64,000 nt of DNA from the NCBI RefSeq assembly GCF_900142805.1, contig NZ_FRCF01000007.1, positions 1 through 64,000 on the forward strand, given 5' to 3'. The notes under the pieces were generated by a model that made no database searches, had not been told where the DNA came from, and saw only the letters and a program-made list of their open reading frames with translations. The first letter of the stretch is position 1, and each line of letters opens with the position of its first letter. The DNA is from Lacicoccus alkaliphilus DSM 16010 (lineage in GTDB: Bacteria; Bacillota; Bacilli; Staphylococcales; Salinicoccaceae). Below are positions 1 through 8,754 of this stretch, piece by piece. The translations under genes and the position numbers were made by a program.

Positions 1-88
1 ATCCCTCAGAGACGATGAGGTGGATAGGTTCGGCGTGTAAGTGTGGCGACACATGCAGCGGACGAATACTAATCGATCGATGACTTAT
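1..88 (+). rRNA. rrl: 23S ribosomal RNA, 3' end (partial)
   Basis: The first bases carry the conserved 3' end of bacterial 23S rRNA, including the segment GACGAATACTAATCGATCGA at 61-80 that sits just before the mature 3' end. The gene starts left of the window. The end point is approximate. Confidence 0.93.
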
Positions 89-173
89 TCAAAGATTTGT
101 ACCGTGTAGAGGGTTTTTTACACGATGTTGCTTGGCTTCTATATGGTTTTGAATGTACATTGCATTCAAATTG

Positions 174-289
174 TCTGGTGGCAATGGCGGAGAGGCCACA
201 CCTGTTCCCATGCCGAACACAGCCGTTAAGCTCTCCAGCGCCGATGGTAGTTGGACTGACGTCCCGTTAGAGTAGGACGCCGCCAGGCA
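174..289 (+). rRNA. rrf: 5S ribosomal RNA
   Basis: A 116-base 5S rRNA beginning TCTGGTGGC and ending GCCAGGCA, with the conserved loop CCATGCCGAACACAG in the middle. The two ends pair as the usual terminal helix. It follows the 23S tail after a spacer of about 85 bases, as in a normal rrn operon; no tRNA gene is visible in the spacer. Confidence 0.97.
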
Positions 290-294
290 GACTT

Positions 295-326
295 AGACCC
301 GATCCCAGTGATCGGGTCTTTTTTTA
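295..326 (+). terminator. rrn operon terminator
   Basis: Perfect hairpin AGACCCGAT / ATCGGGTCT with a seven-base loop, followed by a run of seven T. It ends the rRNA operon. Confidence 0.92.
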
Positions 327-425
327 TTGTCTTTTTCTTTTTATAAGTCATTCTCCAACTGTCAGGTGATCATTACAGACTGACCGGCTTAGTGTGCAAA
401 ACAGGAAAACTGAATGTGGGTATGC

Positions 426-1604
426 TCATTTTGGAGGAGGGCCAATGACTTCATCTGCTAAACGACGGCAGTTGTCCTGATCAAAATAGTCGAAATAATA
501 CTCCGCCTTTTCATACCAGGGGTTTTTATTTTCACCTGTCACGATACGTTCTAATGAATTGATTACTGCCTCTGTATTACCGGCTTTATATCCATATAAA
601 TCCTCATCCAGGTCGAGGTAAGTACCGCGTTTTTCTTCTAATATATCCTGATCAAACATATAAAAAATGATCGGCTTATTTTGATACAAGAAATCCCAGG
701 ATACACTTGTATAATCAGTCAACAGCATATCAGCATCAATCACTTCATCTTTGATGATAGCTTCATCAAAAGTGATGACTGAGATGTGATCTCCACTTTG
801 TAATGGTTTGAAATACTCTTCATAAGTTTTCATAAAAGGGTGCAATACAACTTTTATATTAAGATGATAAGATACAATAAGCTTCCTCAATTCAGGATCA
901 TTCAACAGATCCACCATGCATCGGAAGTAATCACTTTCCAAAAACTCTTCCTCGGTAAGATCAATTAACCATTCCCTCCATGTCATCATCAGAAGTATGT
1001 TGCTGACCTCTTTTGAAGGATTGTCAGGTTGTAAACGGTCAAAACGCGCCATGCCTGTAGTGATTAATTTTTCATCAGGAACTTTCCAACCGTTTAATTT
1101 GATATCGCGTTCGTATTTTGAAGCACAATTAAAAAAGTCAGTGCGATGAAGAAGAGGCTTATCTTCAGGCTGTATTAAAATTTTCTTAAAGCCTTCAATT
1201 CCATGACTGACATGTGTCATCACTGTTTTTTTATTGAGGTGGATATATTTATCAACATCCGGTGCAATGTCATAAAGGATGGAGTGGCCATGGAATGTAT
1301 AGTCGGCTCTGAAAAACAACAAATAATTCTTAAAGCTGCCAAGAGCCACAGCATTTGGAATATTTTCTGATTGGACGTAGTTGAAATTCTTGTCATACAT
1401 CCAATATGTCTTTACATCCTGGCGTTTTTCGACAAGGTATGTATGGAAAACTGATGCATTGTCTTCGTATTTTTCTCCCAGATTTCCCCCGACAAGTACT
1501 ATTGGTTTCTTATTTCCCGGTAGTATAGCAGCAACAAATCGTGCAACTGACATTTTAAGAATGATCGAGGGAGACTCGTACCATTTAGAATTTTTCAATC
1601 TCAT
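426..1604 (-). CDS. CDP-glycerol glycerophosphotransferase family protein
   Basis: A 392-residue protein of the TagB/TagF (Glyphos_transf) family. These membrane-associated enzymes transfer glycerol- or ribitol-phosphate from CDP-alcohols when wall teichoic acid is built. Visible signatures are a GHSILYD segment near residue 106, THVSHGIEG near 130 and, close to the C terminus, the LLTDYTSVSWDF donor-binding segment typical of the family. The length fits a TagB- or TarK/L-type catalytic domain without the extra N-terminal domain of large TagF enzymes. The start is set by an AGGAGG site just upstream. It stands alone, divergent from the sugar-nucleotide genes to its right, so the acceptor cannot be deduced. 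Confidence 0.85.
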   Translation of the reverse strand: MRLKNSKWYESPSIILKMSVARFVAAILPGNKKPIVLVGGNLGEKYEDNASVFHTYLVEKRQDVKTYWMYDKNFNYVQSENIPNAVALGSFKNYLLFFRADYTFHGHSILYDIAPDVDKYIHLNKKTVMTHVSHGIEGFKKILIQPEDKPLLHRTDFFNCASKYERDIKLNGWKVPDEKLITTGMARFDRLQPDNPSKEVSNILLMMTWREWLIDLTEEEFLESDYFRCMVDLLNDPELRKLIVSYHLNIKVVLHPFMKTYEEYFKPLQSGDHISVITFDEAIIKDEVIDADMLLTDYTSVSWDFLYQNKPIIFYMFDQDILEEKRGTYLDLDEDLYGYKAGNTEAVINSLERIVTGENKNPWYEKAEYYFDYFDQDNCRRLADEVIGPPPK

Positions 1605-1785
1605 AAGTTATCTCCTCCTTTAAATTCATCATGATTCGTCTATCCCCCAAGCTTATACACTTTTCATAGTTTTTCACTATGTTTTGTTTAAATATATGCA
1701 TTCGGGGTATTTATATGTTACTGAATATTAAGATTATTTTAACATAAGTGCGTAATGAATCTAAATATAGAAGGGGGAGAATCAT

Positions 1786-3006
1786 TTGACTGTACGGAAA
1801 ATATTGTTCATTTCAGATCATGGTGACCCACTTGCTGAATTGGGCGGGGAACAGGCGGGTGGGCAGAACAACTATGTCAAACAACTGATGCATCACCTCT
1901 GTGATAGAGGGATGCTGGTGGATGTGGTCACTCATTGGAGCGATGAAACTGCGCCTCAAATAGAAAGGTACGGCAAGTCAGGTCGCGTAATTCGTATCGC
2001 AGCAGGCAGGAAAGGTTTTGTTCCAAAGGAAGAAATGGTGAATTTCCTTGATGATATTTATAAGGAAATGAAAATTATACTCAATTTAAAAGAGTATGAC
2101 ATTATCCATAGTCATTACTGGATGTCCGGTCTTCTTGGTCTTGCTGTGAAGGAAGAATTCGGCATACCGTCCGTCCATACCTCCCATTCACTTGGTACCG
2201 TAAAAGCGGCAGCCACAGGAGTACGGGAAGAAAGACGCCTGAGGGCTGAAAAAAGGATTCTCAGAAAAGCAGATCGCGTCATAGCGACGACACCAACTGA
2301 AAAAGAAACCATCATAAAATTTGCAGGTCCGAAAACGGATGTCTCTGTGATTCCTATTGGAGTTGCGAAGTCATTTGAAGAAACATCGCTTCAAAAACCG
2401 CCCGCAAAACCACACTTTGTTTACGCCGGACGCTTTGAAGAGACTAAAGGGCTGTTTACTCTCTTAAAAGCTTTTCAGGATTTTGTGAAAGAGGGGCAGG
2501 AAGGCGAATTGGTTCTTGCAGGAGGAGACGAGGAAGACATTGATGCAGCGACAGGTTTACCCGTCACCGCCGGCCTCAGGGATGCCATCAATGGTATTGA
2601 GGACAGAGTGACTTTTGTTGGTCCAAAATCGCAGGAGGAACTTGCTGCATTGTTTTCTGAAGCCACAGCAGTGGTCGTGCCTTCCTATTATGAATCGTTT
2701 GGCATGGTGGCTGCCGAGGCGCAAAGGTGCGGTACACCGGTCATCGCTTCTGGAGTCGGCGGCTTGCAGGATGTGGTACAAGACGGACAAACCGGGATAC
2801 TCGTACCGCCCAAAGACTCAAAAGCACTCAAAAGCGCAATGCATACATTGGCAGGAGAGCGCCACTTTGCTGAAACTCTGGGGCATGAAGCAATGAAACG
2901 TGCGACGTTGTTGTTCACCTGGTCGACGATTGCGGAATTGATGCTCGACTTATATGAGGTGGTTGATGATGAAGAAAATTCCTCATTTATTAGCGACGGA
3001 TCTTGA
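1786..3006 (+). CDS. GT4 glycosyltransferase, sucrose-phosphate synthase-like
   Basis: A 406-residue retaining glycosyltransferase with two Rossmann domains. The N-terminal GGEQAGGQNNYVKQL segment resembles the GGQ-x-x-Y-V motif of sucrose-phosphate and mannosylfructose-phosphate synthases. The C-terminal half has the FVYAGRFEETKG and PSYYESFGMVAAEA segments, with the E-x7-E nucleotide-sugar site. The start is TTG, with a GGGGGAG site seven bases upstream. It overlaps and is co-transcribed with a sucrose-phosphate-phosphatase-like gene, so the pair probably makes a non-reducing disaccharide such as sucrose, as compatible solute or signal. The exact donor and acceptor cannot be read from the sequence. 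Confidence 0.78.
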   Translation: MTVRKILFISDHGDPLAELGGEQAGGQNNYVKQLMHHLCDRGMLVDVVTHWSDETAPQIERYGKSGRVIRIAAGRKGFVPKEEMVNFLDDIYKEMKIILNLKEYDIIHSHYWMSGLLGLAVKEEFGIPSVHTSHSLGTVKAAATGVREERRLRAEKRILRKADRVIATTPTEKETIIKFAGPKTDVSVIPIGVAKSFEETSLQKPPAKPHFVYAGRFEETKGLFTLLKAFQDFVKEGQEGELVLAGGDEEDIDAATGLPVTAGLRDAINGIEDRVTFVGPKSQEELAALFSEATAVVVPSYYESFGMVAAEAQRCGTPVIASGVGGLQDVVQDGQTGILVPPKDSKALKSAMHTLAGERHFAETLGHEAMKRATLLFTWSTIAELMLDLYEVVDDEENSSFISDGS

Positions 3007-3694
3007 CGGTACTTTTGCAGGAGATGAAGAGGGGTTGAGGAACCTGTTATCCCATTACGAAACTCTTGAAGAGCCTATATCACTTGCATATATTACAGGG
3101 CGGCACCGGGCTTCTGCAGCCAAACTCATCTACGAAGAATCACTGCCGATTCCGGATTTACTCATTACTGACGTAGGGACGGTCATCTATTCGGGACCTG
3201 ATTTTTCAGAAGATGAAGAGTGGGGGAAGAAGATGTCTGCTGAATGGTATCCGGATGAAATCATTAAAGCTGCAAAGAATATTCCCGGGCTTATGTGCCA
3301 GAATTTACCTCATAAAAGGCGTGTCTCTTTTCATTCAAAGGGGCTTCTTCCTGCTAGAGCGCTGGAAACACAACTTATAAAAAGGCACATAGCCCATACG
3401 TTTATTTTCAGCTCGAACAGGGATGTGGATATTTTACCGCAGGGCGGAGGAAAGGGCGAAGCACTGAAGTTTTCAATCACCAAGTATGTAGAAAAGGAAG
3501 CGAATATTCTAGTGGCGGGAGATTCGGGCAACGACTTGGACATGCTGCAGGCAGGTTACCCGGCTGTAATCGTTTCGAATGCACGCGCTGAGCTTTCAGG
3601 GATAGAGGCGGATGACACGCTCTTCCGGGCAAGTTATCCTTATGCACAAGGCATACTTGAGGCATGGCAGCATTTCTATGGAACAGGCAAATAG
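2966..3694 (+). CDS. Sucrose-phosphate phosphatase-like HAD hydrolase
   Basis: About 242 residues of a Cof/S6PP-type HAD phosphatase. Motif I is DLDGT, motif II lies around YITGR, an LLITDVGTVIY segment resembles the substrate-binding loop of sucrose-6-phosphate phosphatase, and motif IV is GDSGNDLDML. The gene overlaps the upstream glycosyltransferase by about 40 bases. ATG at 2966 is preferred because a GAGGTGG site lies just before it; an ATG at 2969 is equally possible and one at 2954 has no ribosome site. Expected role: dephosphorylation of the disaccharide phosphate made by the upstream enzyme, pulling synthesis forward. A hairpin terminator follows. Confidence 0.8.
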   Translation: MMKKIPHLLATDLDGTFAGDEEGLRNLLSHYETLEEPISLAYITGRHRASAAKLIYEESLPIPDLLITDVGTVIYSGPDFSEDEEWGKKMSAEWYPDEIIKAAKNIPGLMCQNLPHKRRVSFHSKGLLPARALETQLIKRHIAHTFIFSSNRDVDILPQGGGKGEALKFSITKYVEKEANILVAGDSGNDLDMLQAGYPAVIVSNARAELSGIEADDTLFRASYPYAQGILEAWQHFYGTGK

Positions 3695-3727
3695 TTTTGT
3701 AATCATTGGAAATCAAATGTAATATGT

Positions 3728-3752
3728 AAAGAGACCAAATGGGTCTCTTTTT
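3728..3752 (+). terminator. Terminator after the sucrose-like synthesis pair
   Basis: Hairpin AAAGAGACC / GGTCTCTTT with a short loop and a T-run, between the phosphatase gene and the tsaE operon. Confidence 0.85.
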
Positions 3753-3781
3753 GATATGTATTTTTTAATTTTTGGTATAAT
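3751..3781 (+). promoter_or_regulatory. Probable sigma-A promoter of the tsaE operon
   Basis: TTGATA at 3751-3756 and a perfect TATAAT at 3776-3781, 19 bases apart, 29 bases before the tsaE start. The wide spacing lowers confidence in the -35 box; the -10 box is good. Confidence 0.6.
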
Positions 3782-3810
3782 GGTTGAGGAAGTTGTGGAT
3801 AGGAGTCGTA

Positions 3811-4275
3811 ATGATGAAAAAAGAAATTATTGTATCTTCTTTAAATGATATGGAGCGGTTAGCCGGGTTATTCGGTGAAAAAGTATATCCAAATATCATG
3901 CTCCTTTTATCAGGTGACTTAGGCGCAGGGAAAACGACATTTGCTCAATTCCTGGGGGGAAAACTTGGAGTGAAACGGCATATCACATCCCCTACATTCA
4001 ATATCATCAAATCTTACAAAGGGCAGTTGCCCATTCATCATATGGATTGTTATCGGTTGGAAGATAGTGATGAAGATTTGGGGTTTGACGAGTATTTCAA
4101 TGACGACGCTGTAGTCATCATAGAATGGTACACATATATAGAAGAGTTTTTACCGGAGGAACACATCACTGTAGAGATTAAAAGAGTGAATGATCAGAGG
4201 ATCGTTACGCTTGAAGGTATGGGGAGTAAAAATGAAAGAGTGGTAAAAGAAATTTATGAAGAGTTTACTTATTGA
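3811..4275 (+). CDS. tsaE: tRNA threonylcarbamoyladenosine biosynthesis ATPase TsaE
   Basis: A 154-residue P-loop ATPase (YdiB family) with Walker A GDLGAGKTTF near residue 41 and the conserved SPTFNIIKSY segment. TsaE works with TsaB and TsaD in the cytoplasm to transfer the threonylcarbamoyl group to A37 of ANN-decoding tRNAs; its ATP hydrolysis resets the complex. ATG at 3811 has an AGGAG site five bases upstream; a longer reading from TTG at 3784 has none. It is the first gene of a four-gene overlapping operon tsaE-tsaB-rimI-tsaD, the same order as Bacillus ydiBCDE. Confidence 0.95.
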   Translation: MMKKEIIVSSLNDMERLAGLFGEKVYPNIMLLLSGDLGAGKTTFAQFLGGKLGVKRHITSPTFNIIKSYKGQLPIHHMDCYRLEDSDEDLGFDEYFNDDAVVIIEWYTYIEEFLPEEHITVEIKRVNDQRIVTLEGMGSKNERVVKEIYEEFTY

Positions 4276-4894
4276 TACATCTGATCAAGTATTATCGATT
4301 GCCATCACTGATGAGATCATATTGGGTGAAATTAATATTAATATAAAAAGAACACATTCAGAAACACTGATGCCGTATGTTGCTGATTTGTTGAAGATGG
4401 TCAAGGTGAGGAAGAATGAGTTGGAGCAGATCATCGTCTCAAATGGACCCGGCTCCTACACCGGCGTGCGAATCGGGGTAACGGTGGCAAAAACCCTCGC
4501 TGTGGCATTGAACCTCCCTTTATATACTGTTTCCAGTCTTTTCGTGATGGCGGCAAATTACCGCGGAGTAGCAGCTCCTGTGATTGATGCACGCAGGGGC
4601 AACGTATATGGCGCAATCTACGAGCTGGATGGCCATTCCTTCAATGTAATAAAGGACCCGGCACATATGGATTTTGCAGCATTTAATGAGGAAGTTAAAA
4701 AACATGGCGCGAAAATAATTATGAACACTGCATTAAAAAGGAATTTTGAAGCGGAAGTCACTCATGTGATGAGCCGTGTCGGTGATGTCGTGAATTATAA
4801 AGGCGCTTTGGTGCCTGTGGACGCACATGAAGCGGTGCCGGAGTATTTAAGAATATCGGAGGCCGAGAAAAATTGGATGGAAAAGAATCAGTAA
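4256..4894 (+). CDS. tsaB: tRNA threonylcarbamoyladenosine biosynthesis protein TsaB
   Basis: A 212-residue ASKHA-fold protein with the YeaZ signatures: N-terminal LLIDTSDQVLS, and GPGSYTGVRIGV near residue 63. TsaB is the inactive-paralogue scaffold that dimerises with TsaD in t6A synthesis. It overlaps the end of tsaE by 20 bases and the start of rimI by about 22, indicating translational coupling. Confidence 0.95.
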   Translation: MKSLLIDTSDQVLSIAITDEIILGEININIKRTHSETLMPYVADLLKMVKVRKNELEQIIVSNGPGSYTGVRIGVTVAKTLAVALNLPLYTVSSLFVMAANYRGVAAPVIDARRGNVYGAIYELDGHSFNVIKDPAHMDFAAFNEEVKKHGAKIIMNTALKRNFEAEVTHVMSRVGDVVNYKGALVPVDAHEAVPEYLRISEAEKNWMEKNQ

Positions 4895-5331
4895 CAATCA
4901 GGCCGATGGGGATAGAGGACATCGATGCTGTCCATATGATTGAAACGGCAGCATTCACCAAATCCTCATGGACGAAAGAAGCTTTTCTGAGAGAAATCGC
5001 CGCAAATAAATTCGCCCATTACTTCGTCATGGAGAAAGACTCTGAAATCATTGGATACTGCGGTCTGTGGATGATAATTGACCAGAGCCAGATCACGACG
5101 ATCGCCATCAGGGAAGACCAGCGGGGCCACGGGCTCGGTCATAAATTACTGAAGTTTATTAAAGAGTACTCGGCGGAATCCACAACGACACTCTCCCTGG
5201 AAGTGAACGTCGATAATGATTCCGCGAAAAGCCTTTACGAAAAAGAAGGGTTCTCCTACGGGGGGATCCGGAAAGATTATTACGGACCCGGAGAGGATGC
5301 ACATGTCATGTGGGTGAAATTGAATGAGTGA
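4873..5331 (+). CDS. rimI: Ribosomal protein-alanine N-acetyltransferase RimI
   Basis: A 152-residue GNAT acetyltransferase with the acetyl-CoA loop [12 protein letters not shown] near residue 81 and the [19 protein letters not shown] segment typical of RimI, which acetylates the N terminus of ribosomal protein S18. The frame opens at a TTG at 4873, ten bases after GGAGG; no ATG fits better. It lies between tsaB and tsaD, its standard position in Firmicutes, and overlaps both. Confidence 0.9.
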   Translation: MDGKESVTIRPMGIEDIDAVHMIETAAFTKSSWTKEAFLREIAANKFAHYFVMEKDSEIIGYCGLWMIIDQSQITTIAIREDQRGHGLGHKLLKFIKEYSAESTTTLSLEVNVDNDSAKSLYEKEGFSYGGIRKDYYGPGEDAHVMWVKLNE

Positions 5332-6343
5332 AGATATAACCATTTTAAGCATTGAGACGAGTTGTGATGAGACGGCATGCAGTATCGTGCGAAACGGCAG
5401 CGAGCTGTTGTCGAATGTCGTCGTCAGTCAGATAGAGAGTCATAAGCGGTTCGGCGGCGTGGTGCCCGAGGTCGCCTCAAGACACCACGTGGAAACGATC
5501 ACAAGGGTGATTGAGCAGGCATTGGCAGAAGCTTCGCTGAGACCGGACCAATTGAGTGCTGTGGCCGTAACGGAAGGTCCGGGGCTGATCGGGGCGCTGC
5601 TGGTGGGTATCAATGCAGCCAAAGCATTCAGCTTCTCACACGACCTCCCCCTGATCCCTGTACATCATATCGCCGGCCATATTTATGCTAATCAGCTGGA
5701 GGAAGAATTGACTTTCCCCCTGATGGCTCTGATCGTCTCGGGCGGTCATACCGAACTGATCTATATGAAGGACCATTTGAATTTTGAAGTCATAGGGGAA
5801 ACGCGTGATGATGCAGTGGGGGAGGCCTATGATAAAGTCGCCCGTGTCATCGGGCTCCCTTACCCCGGCGGTCCTCATATCGACCGGCTGGGCAAAGAGG
5901 GTGAGGATACATTCGATTTCCCGAGAGCTTATCTGGGAGGCAGTTACGACTTCAGCTTCAGCGGCTTGAAGTCCGCTGTGATCAACTCACTTCACAACAA
6001 TAAGCAAAAAGGTCTGGAAGTCGATCCGAAAGATGTTGCAGCCTCCTTCCAGCACAGTGTAGTGGACGTCCTCACGAATAAGACGATGCAGGCCGTCGAA
6101 GAGTATCAAGTGAAGCATCTTATCATCGCAGGCGGTGTGGCTGCAAACAGCGGTCTGAGAGCGAGGTTCGATCAGCTGGCCAGAATGCATGGCATCACCC
6201 TGCACATCCCGGCGCTTAAATTCTGCACAGACAACGCCGCAATGATCGGTGCAGCTGCACATCACCTGTATTTGAAAGGCCATTTTTCAGGGCTCGACTT
6301 GAACGGGAGAAATTTCATAGATATAGAGGAATATACCTATTAA
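5324..6343 (+). CDS. tsaD: tRNA N6-adenosine threonylcarbamoyltransferase TsaD
   Basis: A 339-residue Kae1/Gcp family protein. Visible hallmarks are the N-terminal [10 protein letters not shown], the iron-binding HIAGH motif near residue 110, the phosphate loop [10 protein letters not shown] and C-terminal [10 protein letters not shown] and DNAAMIG. It transfers threonylcarbamoyl-AMP to A37 of tRNA. The gene overlaps rimI by eight bases and ends the t6A operon; a strong terminator follows. The length is normal for the family. Confidence 0.97.
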   Translation: MSEDITILSIETSCDETACSIVRNGSELLSNVVVSQIESHKRFGGVVPEVASRHHVETITRVIEQALAEASLRPDQLSAVAVTEGPGLIGALLVGINAAKAFSFSHDLPLIPVHHIAGHIYANQLEEELTFPLMALIVSGGHTELIYMKDHLNFEVIGETRDDAVGEAYDKVARVIGLPYPGGPHIDRLGKEGEDTFDFPRAYLGGSYDFSFSGLKSAVINSLHNNKQKGLEVDPKDVAASFQHSVVDVLTNKTMQAVEEYQVKHLIIAGGVAANSGLRARFDQLARMHGITLHIPALKFCTDNAAMIGAAAHHLYLKGHFSGLDLNGRNFIDIEEYTY

Positions 6344-6358
6344 GGACAGCCTCATCAC

Positions 6359-6388
6359 CCCTGGTCGGATTGAAGACCAGGTTTTTTT
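6359..6388 (+). terminator. Terminator of the tsaE-tsaD operon
   Basis: Stem CCTGGTC / GACCAGG followed by seven T, immediately after tsaD. Confidence 0.9.
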
Positions 6389-6430
6389 ATTATAAACATC
6401 CAAGAAAATCACTTTTCTAAAAATTATTAT

Positions 6431-6459
6431 TTGACAGAAAATTCATACGTTGTTAGTAT
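6431..6459 (+). promoter_or_regulatory. Sigma-A promoter of the SAM-riboswitch transcript
   Basis: TTGACA at 6431-6436, 17 bases, TAGTAT at 6454-6459, about 28 bases before the riboswitch aptamer. An imperfect CATAC-N7-GTATG inverted repeat overlaps the -10 box and could be an additional operator; that part is speculative. Confidence 0.7.
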
Positions 6460-6486
6460 GTTATATAACTTAAAAATGAATATATT

Positions 6487-6643
6487 CCTTATCTAGAGTC
6501 AGGGGAGGAAATTGGTCCTTAGATCCTGCGGCAACCTCACTATCAACAAGTTGAAAGGTGCCCATTCCAACAAGCGATATGCTTGAAAGATGAGGAAGAG
6601 CAGCTTTCATCAAAGCCTCTTCCTCAGGAAGAGGCTTTTAATT
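6487..6643 (+). promoter_or_regulatory. SAM-I (S-box) riboswitch with terminator
   Basis: The aptamer P1 helix forms from CCTTATCT (6487-6494) and AGATGAGG (about 6588-6595). Between them lie the S-box landmarks AGAGTCAGGGGAGG, the GCGGCAACC core and GGTGCCCATTCC. The expression platform is a perfect hairpin AAAGCCTCTTCC / GGAAGAGGCTTT (6612-6643) with a T-rich end. The P1 3' strand TGAGGAAGAG can instead pair with CTCTTCCTCA of the terminator stem, giving the alternative antiterminator. High S-adenosylmethionine should therefore stop transcription before the flavin monooxygenase gene. Confidence 0.93.
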
Positions 6644-6696
6644 CCTACTTATAAGATAAGGATTAAGTTGACCAACGTTAAAGGGAGAGGTTATTT

Positions 6697-8079
6697 ATGA
6701 AAAAACAAATTCGTCTGAACGGTTTCACTCTAAACTCCGTTGCACCGCACTCACCGGGACTGTGGCGTCATCCGAAAGATCAGGGACACCGCCACGGCGA
6801 CCTGGATTATTGGACGGATCTTGCGCAACTTCTTGAAAAAGGGAAATTTGATGCGATGTTTTTGGCGGATGTGCTGGGTATTTATGATGTTTACGGAGGG
6901 GAACCTGATGCCGCCATCAAAAATGCAGTACAGGTGCCCCTGCACAACCCATTGCTTCCGATTTCGGCAATGGCAGCTGTCACAAAGCACATCGGCTTTG
7001 CAGCCACCTATTCAGCGACTTACACGGAACCTTATAAACTGGCACGTGATTTTTCAACGTTGGACCATCTGACCAAAGGCCGTGTGGCCTGGAACATCGT
7101 CACCTCCTACTTGAACAGCGAGGCGGTCAATCTTGGAATGGAAGGTCAAATCAAACACGATACAAGATATGACCGGGCGGATGAATATATGGATGTCGTG
7201 TACAAATTATGGGAACACAGCTGGGAGGAGGAGGCTGTGGAAGCGAATAAGGAGACCGGCGTCTATGCGGATCCTGAAAAAGTACATCCGATCAACCATG
7301 AAGGGGAATTCTTCAATGTTCCCGGCGTGCAACTGGTCGAGCCTTCATCCCAGCGCACTCCGGTGCTCTTCCAGGCGGGTGCTTCCGAGAAAGGCAAGGC
7401 ATTTGCGGCGAAGCATGCAGAAGCGCTGTTCACGACGCTTGCGAGCAACCTGGAAGAGTTGAAGGCGTTCACTTCAGATGTCAGGGCTCGGGCAGTGAAG
7501 AATGGCAGAAACGCTGAAGATATAAAGATATTCCCGGGCATCGTCCCGATTGTCGGACGCACTGAAAAAGAGGCCCAGGAGAAGTATGAAGAACTGCTGA
7601 CTTACGTCAGTTACGAGGGGACAGCAGCAATGCTTTCAGGCCATACGGGTATTGATTTTTCCAAATATGAGCCGGATCAATATGTTGAAAATGTAACTAC
7701 TGAAGCTTCCCACGGCTTCCTTCGGAAATACGCAGCAAGCACCACGAGGAAATGGACGGTGAGGGAAGCGATACTGCATCACGGCCTCGGCATCGGTGCA
7801 ACCAAGGTGATCGGCACACCCGGGCAGGTTGCGGATGAGCTGGAAGCCATGGCGAATGAAGGGGATGCAGATGGATTCAACATCATACAGGCAGCGAGTC
7901 CTTCAACGTTCGAAGATTTCATAGATCATGTCATTCCGGTGCTTCAGGAACGGGGAAGCTACAGGACCGAATATGAGGCATCGACTTTAAGGGAGAACCT
8001 CTTTGGAAAAGGGAAAGTCAGAATCCCGGACAGTCATCACGCAAGAAAAGTCAGGCTGACCGATAAAGTGCATATTTAA
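6697..8079 (+). CDS. LLM-class flavin monooxygenase (NtaA/SnaA/DszA family)
   Basis: A 460-residue luciferase-like, FMN-reductase-dependent monooxygenase of the NtaA/SnaA/SoxA/YxeK branch. Typical segments are LNGFTLNS and HSPGLWRHP at the N terminus, FLADVLGIYD near residue 55, GRVAWNIVTSYLN near 128 and FQAGASEKGK near 226. Family members oxidise nitrilotriacetate, sulfones or S-succinocysteine derivatives using FMNH2 supplied by a separate reductase, which is not in this window. Control by a SAM-I riboswitch points to sulfur scavenging or methionine/cysteine supply; YxeK-like breakdown of S-(2-succino)cysteine is one candidate. It is a single-gene transcript and the substrate is undetermined. 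Confidence 0.85.
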   Translation: MKKQIRLNGFTLNSVAPHSPGLWRHPKDQGHRHGDLDYWTDLAQLLEKGKFDAMFLADVLGIYDVYGGEPDAAIKNAVQVPLHNPLLPISAMAAVTKHIGFAATYSATYTEPYKLARDFSTLDHLTKGRVAWNIVTSYLNSEAVNLGMEGQIKHDTRYDRADEYMDVVYKLWEHSWEEEAVEANKETGVYADPEKVHPINHEGEFFNVPGVQLVEPSSQRTPVLFQAGASEKGKAFAAKHAEALFTTLASNLEELKAFTSDVRARAVKNGRNAEDIKIFPGIVPIVGRTEKEAQEKYEELLTYVSYEGTAAMLSGHTGIDFSKYEPDQYVENVTTEASHGFLRKYAASTTRKWTVREAILHHGLGIGATKVIGTPGQVADELEAMANEGDADGFNIIQAASPSTFEDFIDHVIPVLQERGSYRTEYEASTLRENLFGKGKVRIPDSHHARKVRLTDKVHI

Positions 8080-8084
8080 GTGAC

Positions 8085-8121
8085 AAGAACAGCAGTCCTC
8101 ATTTAAGGGACTGCTGTTCTT
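8085..8121. terminator. Bidirectional terminator
   Basis: Fourteen-base stem AAGAACAGCAGTCC / GGACTGCTGTTCTT between the convergent monooxygenase and acetyltransferase genes. The stop codon of the minus-strand gene lies inside it. Confidence 0.75.
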
Positions 8122-8668
8122 CATACTCGGTTTTCAATATCGAATAATATACATCGTTGAAGTACTCACCCTGCTTCCATTTATGTACGTGTCTCAGCAC
8201 GCCTTCCTTCTGCATACCGAGGCGTTCAAGCACTTTGCCGGAAGCGGTGTTCCGCTCATCGAACATCGCTGCGATGCAGTCGAGGCTGAGGGATTCAAAT
8301 CCCAATTTCAGTATCGCTTTCCCGGCCTCGGTCATATAGCCATTACCATGGAAATCTTTATTCAGTGTATAGCCGATGATTCCCCTTGAATCTTCGGTTT
8401 TCCTTCTCAGTTCAATCGTCCCTATCATTTTTCCGGAATCTTTCAGCTCTATGCCATACTTGCCGAGCGGCTGCTCAAGGAAATATCCGACAATCGCCTT
8501 TTCTGTGTCCCTGTAGGATTCGTGGCGGTCAAATACGTAGTAGGTCGTTTCTTCATCCGAGGCATACTCATGCATATCAACGGTGTCCTTCAGGGTGACG
8601 GGCCTGAGGCACAGCCGGGGCGTCTCCAGTCTGTCATGTTTGGCAAGTAATACTTTGTAAGTGTCCAT
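8099..8668 (-). CDS. GNAT N-acetyltransferase, RimJ/RimL type
   Basis: About 189 residues. It has the RimJ/L pattern: LETPRLCLRPVTLKD at the N terminus, GIIGYTLNKDFHGNGYMTEA containing the acetyl-CoA loop, and NTASGKVLERLGMQKEG near the C terminus. Such enzymes acetylate N-terminal residues of proteins or small amines; the substrate is unknown. The start MDTYKV at 8668 is preferred over an in-frame ATG 33 bases further upstream because GGAGGG lies just before it. Confidence 0.85.
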   Translation of the reverse strand: MDTYKVLLAKHDRLETPRLCLRPVTLKDTVDMHEYASDEETTYYVFDRHESYRDTEKAIVGYFLEQPLGKYGIELKDSGKMIGTIELRRKTEDSRGIIGYTLNKDFHGNGYMTEAGKAILKLGFESLSLDCIAAMFDERNTASGKVLERLGMQKEGVLRHVHKWKQGEYFNDVYYSILKTEYEEQQSLK

Positions 8669-8708
8669 TGGGTCCCTCCACATCTCCAGCTTGATCCACA
8701 TATCTCAA

Positions 8709-8748
8709 TAATAACAAAAAGAAGGCCTCAGGCCTTCTTTTTGTTATT
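8709..8748. terminator. Bidirectional terminator
   Basis: Long hairpin with arms AACAAAAAGAAGGCC / GGCCTTCTTTTTGTT and a three-base loop; A and T runs on both sides. It lies downstream of the small hydrophilic protein gene on the minus strand. Confidence 0.8.
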
Positions 8749-8754
8749 TAAATT

